This document shows positions 22,852-30,312 of a stretch of DNA of 33,460 nucleotides, one piece after another. Where the stretch lies: contig NZBZ01000021.1 of the NCBI GenBank assembly GCA_002686365.1, forward strand, positions 1-33,460. Reading direction: 5' to 3'. Every line of letters starts with the position of its first letter. The first letter of the stretch is position 1. Made by a program: the position numbers and the translations under genes. The notes below the pieces were generated by a model, which saw nothing but the letters and a program-made list of their open reading frames with translations, did not search any database and had not been told where the DNA came from. The stretch is from a bacterium (lineage in GTDB: Bacteria; Patescibacteriota; Minisyncoccia; UBA6257; GWB1-50-10).

Positions 22852-23451
22852 TTAGCCTCTTGTTTTTTTCCATGTTTCAATGATTGATTTGTAGTTTTGG
22901 GGGTCGTGGGCTTTGATATACTCAACTATTTTTCCATGGACGTCTCCTACTTTTAATCCTCGTTTTTTTGCGAATTCTATGACTTCTTTTGCTGCCTTCG
23001 TAGCATCTTTTCTATCATCTACGATGCGTTCTATTTCTACTATATTGTATCCAAAGCTCGCCTCATCAATGTCAATGTTGAATTTTCCGCTTTTAAACTT
23101 TTTTCGTTTTGTTGTGAATGTGGCAATTGATTTGTATCCTTCTCCTTCAAGGTCTTCTGCAAGAGATGCATAGTGTTCAACTCCCAGAATTTTTCTTATT
23201 CCGCTTTCTGTTTTTATTTCTTCATAGTGGTCTACATAGTCGTCTTTTTCGCATCCACTGTCTTCTTCTCCAATTTTTAGCTGCCACTTATCGTCTCTTG
23301 ATCGCAGCCAGATATCTTTTTTCGCAAGAGGGTAGCTTCCTTTGTCATAATAGGTGTCTGAAAATGCAAATTCACCAAGAGATTGCGCTCCTTTTACGAG
23401 TTTTTCCCCGTCTCCTTTTTTTAGGATGAATTTTTTTTCTACTTCAAACAT
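22852..23451 (-). CDS. CYTH-domain phosphatase (thiamine-triphosphatase/triphosphate tunnel enzyme family)
   Basis: 199 aa. The N terminus FEVEKKF supplies the ExExK signature. Tunnel-forming strands follow in order: DTYYD, IWLRSR, KWQLKIG, YEEIKT, FTTKRKKF and FNIDIDEASFGYNIVEIE. They contain the basic residues that grip triphosphate and the acidic residues that bind metal. Members hydrolyse ThTP, inorganic triphosphate or related compounds, or act as class IV cyclases. The DEASFGYNIVEIE and WLRSR pattern looks most like thiamine triphosphatase, but substrate cannot be settled here. Last gene of the minus-strand run before a terminator; no Shine-Dalgarno precedes the ATG. Confidence 0.85.
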   Translation of the reverse strand: MFEVEKKFILKKGDGEKLVKGAQSLGEFAFSDTYYDKGSYPLAKKDIWLRSRDDKWQLKIGEEDSGCEKDDYVDHYEEIKTESGIRKILGVEHYASLAEDLEGEGYKSIATFTTKRKKFKSGKFNIDIDEASFGYNIVEIERIVDDRKDATKAAKEVIEFAKKRGLKVGDVHGKIVEYIKAHDPQNYKSIIETWKKTRG

Positions 23452-23459
23452 TGAATCAC

Positions 23460-23498
23460 TAATGGCACGAATTGTGCACTAATTACACGAATGATTAT
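23460..23498 (-). repeat. ATTCGTG/ATTAGTG repeat cluster before the CYTH gene
   Basis: On the minus strand ATTCGTG, ATTAGTG, ATTCGTG and ATTAGTG follow one another at about 9-11 bp intervals, close to one helical turn. The last copies lie immediately before the CYTH start. Related CACGAAT copies occur at 6680-6712. They may be regulator binding sites or decayed dispersed repeats. Confidence 0.5.
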
Positions 23499-24322
23499 TT
23501 TTCTAAGATTTCTTTTAAAAGAGGAATGATTTCTTTACGCATTATTATTTTCTCTTTTCTTGCAATCTTATCTTTAAATTGTACTCCAAGTGTGTTTGTG
23601 AGTAAATCTGCTGTGGATTTTTCCGGGGCAAGAAATGTATTGAATCCTTTTTCAATCTGTGCAATGCTTAGTTGTTTTTCGCCAAATGTAAATGATTTAA
23701 AGTCAGCGATAAGCGTATCTTTTAAGGATTCTGTAAGTGTTGATTTGTACGCGAACATCTCGTGTGCGTAGTTTTCTGGGAGGTCAAACTTTGTTTTTAG
23801 CCATTCTGATATGATTTTGTCGCGTTCTGTAGTGACTTTTGCTTTGAAGTTTATGGTGTTTGAGATTATTGCGGAGTATAGGAGGGCAGCTGACTCTTTT
23901 GTGATTTTAATGTTTTGCTTTTGGAACTTCTCTGCAATTAAGGTTGCGCAGGAGCCAACAAGTTCTATTTGGACTTTTGCGTTTGAGAAGTTGCTCGCCT
24001 TGTTCTCTCTTCTATGGTCAATTACTTCGATTACGTTTTGCGGGTTGATGTTAGGGGCATCATCTGGATCACTTGTGTCAACGAGAACTACTTTTTCGCA
24101 GTTTTTTAAAATCTCTTCAGCGTTTTTTGGTGCTGAGATGTTGAATGTTTTTAATACGAACCCTGCTTCTTCGTGTGGTTTACCAAATAGGCCGGCAATC
24201 GCATCTCTTCCGTTCTTTTGTAAAAATTCCGCATACGCATATGCGCATGCAGTGACATCAATGTCGGGGTTTTCGTAGCCTGTGACGAGTATGCTTTCGT
24301 TATTTCGCGATGTACTCATCGA
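23495..24322 (-). CDS. DHH-family phosphoesterase related to family II pyrophosphatase, altered metal site
   Basis: 275 aa from ATG 24322 (MSTSRNNESILVT), chosen because the longer frame would run through the HAD gene in another frame and gives a low-complexity stretch. The alignment by eye to Mn-dependent pyrophosphatases (PpaC) is clear: GYENPDIDVTACAYAYAEF, VVLVDTSDP, EVIDHRRENKAS, ELVGSCATLIAEKF, LLYSAIISNTINFK and a final IIMRKEIIPLL (family SRKKQVVPxL). Key residues differ: the His of HxxPDxD is Tyr, the second His of DHH is Arg, and the Asp of IISDT is Asn. About 40 residues of the usual C-terminal domain are missing. It may act on another phosphate substrate or be inactive. It overlaps the HAD gene by 23 bases. 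Confidence 0.78.
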   Translation of the reverse strand, partial: SMSTSRNNESILVTGYENPDIDVTACAYAYAEFLQKNGRDAIAGLFGKPHEEAGFVLKTFNISAPKNAEEILKNCEKVVLVDTSDPDDAPNINPQNVIEVIDHRRENKASNFSNAKVQIELVGSCATLIAEKFQKQNIKITKESAALLYSAIISNTINFKAKVTTERDKIISEWLKTKFDLPENYAHEMFAYKSTLTESLKDTLIADFKSFTFGEKQLSIAQIEKGFNTFLAPEKSTADLLTNTLGVQFKDKIARKEKIIMRKEIIPLLKEILEK

Positions 24323-24893
24323 GTTTTTTGGAGAAGTCGTCAAAGCCCTTGAATTCTTCTGCTTGGAAGCCGAAGGTGTGTGCTGCATCGATGTTGGTCC
24401 CTTTATCGTCCCAGAATAATATTTCTTCTTTTTTGATTCCCTCAAGATGTTCTGTGATGTATTCAAAAAATTCTACAAGAGGTTTTTTGTGTCCAACGTG
24501 AGCGGATGAGAAGATTTTGTCGAACTCTTTTCCGAGTCCCATCTGATTTGTGATGTATTCTGTGCGGAGTTTTTCCTGGTTTGTGGCAAGACAGCATTTG
24601 ATTCCTTTTTGTCTAAGTTCTCGGATTTTTTGTATCATCTGTTCATCCGGCTTTGCGCCCTCGAACCATATTTTGATAAGGTCGTCTACTGATCCGTTCC
24701 ATCCCCATCTGCCAATGTATGGGATTAGGACTTCTTTGAGGTTTGCGCGGCCGATTTGCGCCATTTGGAACTCACTTGAAAAAAAGGGCTCTGTCTTGTC
24801 GCGCGCTATATTGTACTGTTTTTCGAGCACTTCGCTAAAACGGGGACCTTTTAAGACCATACCGTCAGCGTCAAATAGTATTGCTTTTATCAT
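24300..24893 (-). CDS. HAD-superfamily hydrolase
   Basis: 197 aa, a full-length single-domain HAD phosphatase with an alpha-helical cap. Motif I is LFDADGMVL (D8, D10), motif II LATNQ, motif III the Lys in GHKKP, and motif IV ILFWDDKGTNID. The substrate is unknown; many such proteins are small-molecule phosphatases. The last 23 bases overlap the start of the pyrophosphatase-like gene, so the two are probably translated from one mRNA. The ATG is 6 nt after a -10 (TAAAAT), pointing to leaderless transcription independent of the upstream paralog array. Confidence 0.9.
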   Translation of the reverse strand: MIKAILFDADGMVLKGPRFSEVLEKQYNIARDKTEPFFSSEFQMAQIGRANLKEVLIPYIGRWGWNGSVDDLIKIWFEGAKPDEQMIQKIRELRQKGIKCCLATNQEKLRTEYITNQMGLGKEFDKIFSSAHVGHKKPLVEFFEYITEHLEGIKKEEILFWDDKGTNIDAAHTFGFQAEEFKGFDDFSKKLDEYIAK

Positions 24894-24899
24894 AAGTGT

Positions 24900-24905
24900 A
24901 TTTTA
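24900..24905 (-). promoter_or_regulatory. -10 for leaderless transcription of the HAD gene
   Basis: TAAAAT on the minus strand ends 6 nt before the ATG at 24893, so the start of transcription would fall on or next to the start codon. No -35 assigned. It would uncouple HAD-pyrophosphatase-CYTH from the array ending at 24920. Confidence 0.4.
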
Positions 24906-24919
24906 TCACGTTTTTATTT

Positions 24920-26695
24920 TTATACCACCTCGGCTTGGTAGCAAGCCTCGCAATAGATGATTTCCTTGCGGTCTGGGGCAAATGCTGTTTGGAATTTGTT
25001 TTCACAGTGTTCTTTGCTGTGATGCATGTGGTTTGCAATGTTTTTGTAGATATTTGAATCGTCTTTTTCTCCTGCACACGTGCAGGCACGGTCGTAGAGT
25101 TTCATAGTATTGCGTTTTTTTATGCGTTCGTAATGTCTGCAGGAGACGCAGAGGTGTGGGATGGGCAAATTGAATCGTTTTAGGAATTGTAGTTCTTGTG
25201 GAATGATTTTGAAGGCTCCGGCGCACTCGTGGCTGCAGTTTTGTTTGTGTTCGCACTCGAGTATTTCTTTTAGGATGCTTTCATCTACGTCTTTTATATT
25301 GTCCGGAATGTTTTCGGCTTGGATTGTTGCTGGGTGCTGTGGTTTTTTTGTGTCTTTCCAATTAAATCCTTGGGCAAGCGCTTCTTCTTTTTTCAATGGG
25401 AAGTGTTCCTGATTTATGGTTTCGTTATATCCAAATATAGAGAATTCTGCTGGAAAGAATTCTCCATACTTATAAACTCTCCCCCCTTGTCTTTAAAGGG
25501 CATTTTGTCCATGTGTCGTTTTATTTTTTGAACAAGTTCTTTATATTCTTCCTTCGAGTACTGTTTGTTTAGGATGCAGTACTGGTCATTTCTTAATGAG
25601 ACACAGCCAAAGCAGTCTGATGAGGATTTGCAGTATTCAGCGTATTCAAGGTTTTGGCAGTTTATGTATGTTTGTATGCAGAATTTGCAGTTATATGTTT
25701 GTCCTCCTAATACTATGCCCTCATAGCAGAGCGTTAAATTGTCTCCATATATGGTTACGTCGTAAGAATCTTTTTGGGGTCCGAAGGCAAGGTATTGGCA
25801 GTAGCGGAGATCTTCTCCTCCGACATTCCAGTAAGAATCTTTTACGTTTTTTGAATTGTATATGTATTCTCCGCTCACATTTACTGATTTTGTTCCGTCA
25901 GACCTATATTTGTTTGGAAATTGGAGATGAAGTTTTTCTGTTTTTTCTTTGATCTCCTGTATGTTTTTATGCGAGCCGTTTAGGAGTTCCTGTATCTTTT
26001 CTTCATACTCTTTTTTTTTCATATGGCTTGTTAAATATGTAGTAGTGTTTTTTTCGTAGATTTGTGCATCCAAAGCAGTTTGTGCATCCCCATACGTTTT
26101 TGGAGAAATAAATGTCTGTTGACTGAACAGCATATTCAGAAAAGAATACCCTGCTTGATTCTGCTGAGTTTATTGTTTCGTATGCAAGCTCGCAGTCTTC
26201 TATGTGGGAGTTATCAAATGATGTTTTGTATCTAACTATTCCATTCCCATACGCGCAATCTTCTGAGTATGATGTGTTGAATAATAGGTAGCAGTTTTTT
26301 GTCTCTGATGCATTGTTGCAGTAGTCACTGTTCTCTAAGAGAAATGCGGATTTTGCCGGCTTTGGAGTTTTGTTTGAGAGTTCTAGGAACTGTTCAAAGA
26401 ATGGGCGATTCCAATCATAGTCTTGTGCATAATCTTTTGCATCCCAGTCATCGGAGAGCCATTCTTTTAGTGTATATACAGGAAACGGCACGCTTTCAGG
26501 AAATGTTGAGAAGATGGTTTTTTTGGAGAGGTCGCTTTTTCGTTTGTGGAGTGGGCGGTCGTCTCTAAACGCCATCCTGCGTTGTGCGCGGCATAGGTAG
26601 CAAAAGGTTGGATGCGGCACACCTACCTTCTTGTAGAAGTTTTGGTCGTCAGAGTCGATTTCGAAATCTTTTTTACAGTTTTGGCAGTTGGGCAT
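24920..26695 (-). pseudogene. Cys-rich zinc-ribbon paralog A, interrupted by two compensating frameshifts
   Basis: Three open segments (26695-26003, 26133-25414, 25396-24920) together match the full ~590-residue layout of paralogs B and C. The first shift is in a run of nine A (minus strand; 26011-26019), where eight would continue PYEKKEYEEKIQ. The second is in a run of six G (25481-25486), where seven would continue as RVYKYGEFFP. One added and one lost base restore the original frame. Ribbon 1 is intact (MPNCQNCKKDFEI, FCYLCR). Ribbon 2 has lost its Cys (RKSDLSKKTIF). The C-terminal ribbons are intact (ACTCAGE, YCEACYQAEVV). It may be a true pseudogene, a slippage-expressed gene or homopolymer sequencing error. 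The ATG is 5 bases after the stop of paralog B. Confidence 0.85.
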
Positions 26696-26700
26696 GGTTT

Positions 26701-28467
26701 TTATGATGTTTCAGCTTGGTAACATTTCTCACAGTATATTATTTCTTTCCTGTCCGGAGAATATGCAGTTTCGAATTCCTTTGGGCAGTGGTCTACGCCG
26801 TGGTGCGAGTGAGTAGATGTATTTTGGTATACTTCGTTTTCGGATTTTTCTCCAGCACATTGACATTTGCGGTGCCAGAGATTTATCGGGTTTTTAAGGC
26901 GGACTCGTTCCATGTGGCGGCACTGCGGGCAGAGTCGCGGGAGTGGTACTCCGAGGCGACGATAGAAAGTAAGCTCTTGTGGGAGAATTTTGAAGGCGGT
27001 GGCGCACGGTTCGGTGCATGTCCCGCCGTGTGCGCATCCTATAATTTGTTCCGTGATGGAATCTTTGGCGTCCTCTATGTCATCTGTAATGGAATCAATG
27101 GGCAGTGTGATGGTGTACTTTTTTGTTTCGGGTTCTTGCCATGCGCATCCGAATGATTTTGCTGCTTCTTTTGTTTTCGGATAGTAATCCTGCGCAAGGG
27201 TTTCGTTGTAGGCGAACGGAGAAAGGTCTGTTGGGAAAAATTCTCCGTACGAATATACCCTTCCTTTTTTGTCCGTGTATGTTTTTTCTTTCATCTGTTT
27301 GATGATTTTTGGAACAAGTTCCTCGTACTCTTCTTTGGAATACTGCTTGTTGAATATACAGTATTCTTTGCTTCGCAAGCCAACGCAACCGAAAATATGA
27401 TTCGAGTCAAAACAGTTGTAGGAATATTGTACGTCGAACCCTCCCCATATGAACGCCGAGTACTTCACGTTTTGCGCCGTTACGCTTACTGCTTCGTAGA
27501 ATAATTCTGCGCCGTTCCATACTATGAAAGCGTCCGCACCGTCTTTTACTCCTTGGTGGAGACGGAATCCGTATCTACAGTTTTCTATATCATTTCGTGC
27601 ATTGAAGCACCAGTATAGATTTCGACTGTTGGTAATGTCGTCGCCCAGCACATTTTCTGATTTTAGGATTGCGGCGAATTTGCGGGGAGTTTTTGTTTTC
27701 AGCTTTTTAAACGTTTGTTGAGCATTTTGTACTCCTGAGAATGTTCCGAGTCGGAGTTTTGAAAGGCGTTTTTTGTATTCTTCTTTTGAAAGTTTTTCGT
27801 TGAAGATGTAGTGGCTTTTGTTCCGCAGGCCAACACATCCAACGCAGTCTGAGCAGTTTATGCAGTCATAGAGTAACCATGAGTCGGTGCAGTTTGTGCA
27901 AGCTTCGGAAAATCGGAGTTTTGATGAGTTTGTGCAGTCAAGGATTTCGTAGCACAACTCGACTTTATGGGACTGATGGACATCGAGGCATTCTCTTGCG
28001 CCCAGTACGGCCCCGAATGAGTACATGCAGTCTTCGGCGGTGTCCGTGCTCGCTACGAAATAGCAGTTTTTTGTATTTAGCGTATAGTTTGCGTATTCGC
28101 TATTTATGAGATTTTTTTGAATAAGGTTCGGATGGGGAGTTTTTTGGAAGAGTTTTTTAAACTGCTCGAAGAAGGATTTTGAGAAGTCATATTCTTTTCC
28201 GTATTCGAGCGGGTCCCATTTATCGCTTTTCCAGTATTCGTTGTTGTAGACGGTAAACGGCGAGTCCTCGCGAAACATGGAAAGCATAGATCCTCCTGTG
28301 GCGTCGCATGTCCTTCGGTGCCATGTTCGTTCGTTTCGAAAGAGGAGGCGTCGGATCATTCGGCACTCTGGGCACCAGGTTGGTTCTGGGACCTCTAGTT
28401 TTTGGTAGAAGGCCTTGTCATCTTCTGTGATTTCGAAGTTTTGTTTACAGTTTTGGCAGTTTGGCAT
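26701..28467 (-). CDS. Cys-rich zinc-ribbon paralog B, 588 aa
   Basis: About 32 Cys. Ribbon 1 is C4xxC7 and C32xxC35 in MPNCQNCKQNFEI and TWCPECRMIRR, like the zf-trcl type of probable zinc ribbon. Ribbon 2 is degenerate (RTCDATGG, then NNEYW where Cys is expected). Two central blocks of imperfect Asn/Cys/Tyr repeats follow (TKNCYF, EDCMYS, LCYEILDC; later IENCRYG, NVKYSAF). Each closes with FGC/VGCVGLRxKxxxIFN and a SKEEYxx helix, which looks like a beta-solenoid with a cap. A linker, YGEFFPTDLSPFAYNETLAQ, leads to the C-terminal module AFKILPQELTFYRRLGVPLP, LCPQCRHMER, CQCAGE and YCEKCYQAETS. No signal peptide, so probably cytoplasmic. Function unknown. ATG 6 bases after paralog C. Confidence 0.88.
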   Translation of the reverse strand: MPNCQNCKQNFEITEDDKAFYQKLEVPEPTWCPECRMIRRLLFRNERTWHRRTCDATGGSMLSMFREDSPFTVYNNEYWKSDKWDPLEYGKEYDFSKSFFEQFKKLFQKTPHPNLIQKNLINSEYANYTLNTKNCYFVASTDTAEDCMYSFGAVLGARECLDVHQSHKVELCYEILDCTNSSKLRFSEACTNCTDSWLLYDCINCSDCVGCVGLRNKSHYIFNEKLSKEEYKKRLSKLRLGTFSGVQNAQQTFKKLKTKTPRKFAAILKSENVLGDDITNSRNLYWCFNARNDIENCRYGFRLHQGVKDGADAFIVWNGAELFYEAVSVTAQNVKYSAFIWGGFDVQYSYNCFDSNHIFGCVGLRSKEYCIFNKQYSKEEYEELVPKIIKQMKEKTYTDKKGRVYSYGEFFPTDLSPFAYNETLAQDYYPKTKEAAKSFGCAWQEPETKKYTITLPIDSITDDIEDAKDSITEQIIGCAHGGTCTEPCATAFKILPQELTFYRRLGVPLPRLCPQCRHMERVRLKNPINLWHRKCQCAGEKSENEVYQNTSTHSHHGVDHCPKEFETAYSPDRKEIIYCEKCYQAETS

Positions 28468-28473
28468 GGTTTT

Positions 28474-30243
28474 TTATGATACCTCCCCTTGGTAGCATTT
28501 CTCACAATACACTATCTCTTCTCTATCTGGCGAGTATGCAGTCTCAAACTCGTTTGGACAGTGCTCTTTTTCGTGGTCTATGTGAGATGTAGTGTTTTGG
28601 TACACGTTGTTGTCGGATTTCTCGCCCGCGCATTGGCATTTGCGTTTGTGCAGCTTCTGTTTATTTACGCGCGTCATTCGTTCGTCATGCCTGCAGTCAG
28701 GGCACTTGCGTGGGAGCGGGAAGCCGAACCTTCGTAGGAGTTCCAGCTCTGGCTTGATTATTTTGAATGCTTTATTACATTCCTCACACTCAATTATCTC
28801 TTTTAACATGTTATCGCTTACGTATTTTATGCTGTCTGGAATATCTTTTGCTTTTATTGTTGGCTTGTGTTTACTCGGCTCTTGGTCATGCCACTGCCAA
28901 CCCTTTTCAAGGGCCTCTTCTTTTGTCATTGGGAAGTACTGCTTGGCAGTGGATTCGTTGTACTTGAAAGTTGAGATGTCATATGGGAGGAATTCTCCAT
29001 ACTTCCATACTCGTCCTTTTGAGTCAGTGTAGGGGCTTTCATTCATGTCTTTTATAATCTGCTCTCGGAGTTTTTTGTATTCTTCTTCCGAATACTTCTT
29101 GTTTAGGATGCAGAACTCCTTGTTTCGGAGGCTTGTGCACCCAAATATATTTTTTGAGGTGATTATATGCATGGAGTATTCAACGTTTTGCGCGACGTTC
29201 CACGCGGCAAAGCAGAATTTGATATTGCTTGTTCCTTCTCCTGATGTAATTGTGTCATAGATGAGTTCTGCGCCATTTCCCCACTCTGTTAAGTCGTAAG
29301 AGTCTTTTGTTGATGGAATGGTAAGCATTTGGCAGTATCTTGTGTCTTCAGCGTATCTTGATCTATATGTGTTCTTGGAATTTTTTGAAAAGAAAACATA
29401 TTCCCCTGAAGAATTTTTATTTTGTCGTCCATGCATGAACTTGTTTGGGTATTTCAGCCAGTGCTCTCTGGCTTTCTTTTTTAATTCTTCGATTGATTTG
29501 TAGGAGTCGAGCTTGAATTCTTTTATCTTTTCCTCGTACTCCTCTTTTGTGTATGGTTCATTCCATATGTGGTACTTCTGCTTGCGTAGATTTGAGCAGC
29601 CAAAGCAGTTGTCGCACCCTATGAGGTCTTTTGAGAAGTAGACGTCTTGGCACCCTTGGCAGTCTTCAGAAAAGAAGACGCGGGAGCTTTTTCCAGTGTT
29701 TACAATTTGATAGCAGAGCTGGGATTCTCCGCACATTATGACATCCATAGAGTCTTTTACAGTTATCACCATTTCGGAGTATAGGACGTTTTCACAGAAG
29801 TCAGCATTACATATTAGATAGCAGTTTTTGCAGCTGCCAGCGTGAGTTAGGTATTCGCTGTTTACAAGGTTTGGGGTGTCTACAATAAGTGACATGAATG
29901 GCGTTTTGAGTGTCAGTTCTTTTAGCTGGTCAAAGAATTTTTTGTTTGGGTCATAGTCCTGTCCAAATTCCAGCTGGTCCCACTTGTCAGAATACCAGCA
30001 TGGATTGCAGTAGACTGTATAGGGCTTGTCTGGAGAGAAGGAGCTTACCATGTCTTTTTCGCATAGATCGCATTTGCGTTTGTAAAGGGCGCGTTCATTG
30101 CGAAACATGAGGCGGCGTTGGTATCTGCAGTCTGGACAGAAGGTTGGGGGCGGAACCTGTACTTTTTCATAGAACGCAAAGTCATCTGACTCTATTACAA
30201 AGTCAGCTTTGCAGTTTTGACAGGTTTTGGTTTCGGTTTGCAT
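28474..30243 (-). CDS. Cys-rich zinc-ribbon paralog C, 589 aa, all ribbons intact
   Basis: The most complete member. Ribbon 1 uses C8, C11, C36 and C39 (TCQNCKADFVI, FCPDCRYQRR). Ribbon 2 uses C58, C61, C79 and C82 (KCDLCEKDMVSSFSPDK, VYCNPCW). The two central repeat blocks end in FGCSNLRKQKYHIWNEPYTK and FGCTSLRNKEFCILNKKYS. The C-terminal module repeats the N-terminal plan: AFKIIKPELELLRRFGFPLP, KCPDCRHDER, KRKCQCAGEK (C536, C538), then SPDREEIVYCEKCY (C580, C583). The SPDK...YCxPCW and SPDR...YCEKCY parallels indicate that N and C ends are copies of one module. Intracellular by lack of a signal. Role unknown. Confidence 0.9.
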   Translation of the reverse strand: MQTETKTCQNCKADFVIESDDFAFYEKVQVPPPTFCPDCRYQRRLMFRNERALYKRKCDLCEKDMVSSFSPDKPYTVYCNPCWYSDKWDQLEFGQDYDPNKKFFDQLKELTLKTPFMSLIVDTPNLVNSEYLTHAGSCKNCYLICNADFCENVLYSEMVITVKDSMDVIMCGESQLCYQIVNTGKSSRVFFSEDCQGCQDVYFSKDLIGCDNCFGCSNLRKQKYHIWNEPYTKEEYEEKIKEFKLDSYKSIEELKKKAREHWLKYPNKFMHGRQNKNSSGEYVFFSKNSKNTYRSRYAEDTRYCQMLTIPSTKDSYDLTEWGNGAELIYDTITSGEGTSNIKFCFAAWNVAQNVEYSMHIITSKNIFGCTSLRNKEFCILNKKYSEEEYKKLREQIIKDMNESPYTDSKGRVWKYGEFLPYDISTFKYNESTAKQYFPMTKEEALEKGWQWHDQEPSKHKPTIKAKDIPDSIKYVSDNMLKEIIECEECNKAFKIIKPELELLRRFGFPLPRKCPDCRHDERMTRVNKQKLHKRKCQCAGEKSDNNVYQNTTSHIDHEKEHCPNEFETAYSPDREEIVYCEKCYQGEVS

Positions 30244-30244
30244 G

Positions 30245-30312
30245 TTAGTTTATCTCTTTAAGGTAGCACTCCTCGCCCTTCGATTCGCTCAGGACTTCGG
30301 CTTGCTTTCATA
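30245..30312 (-). repeat. Duplicated gene 3' end plus palindromic repeat between paralogs D and C
   Basis: Bases 30245-30276 match the last 32 bases of paralog D (30313-30344) at about 27 of 32 positions. In frame on the minus strand they read GEECYLKEIN and a stop, just like the D terminus CEACYLKEIN. Between the two copies is a CGAAGTCCTGAGCGAATCG palindrome-type repeat, read in the same frame as QAEVLSESK; QAEV itself matches the end of paralog A. This looks like the scar of a lost or recombined extra paralog. A 17-codon ATG frame exists here but is not claimed as a gene. Confidence 0.75.

Noticed and set aside
30260-30310. 17- and 18-codon MKASRS ORFs in the D/C and E/D spacers (the second near 32080-32110)
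   Set aside because: They begin right after paralog stops and are made of the palindromic repeat; the ghost gene-end reading in another frame explains the sequence better.
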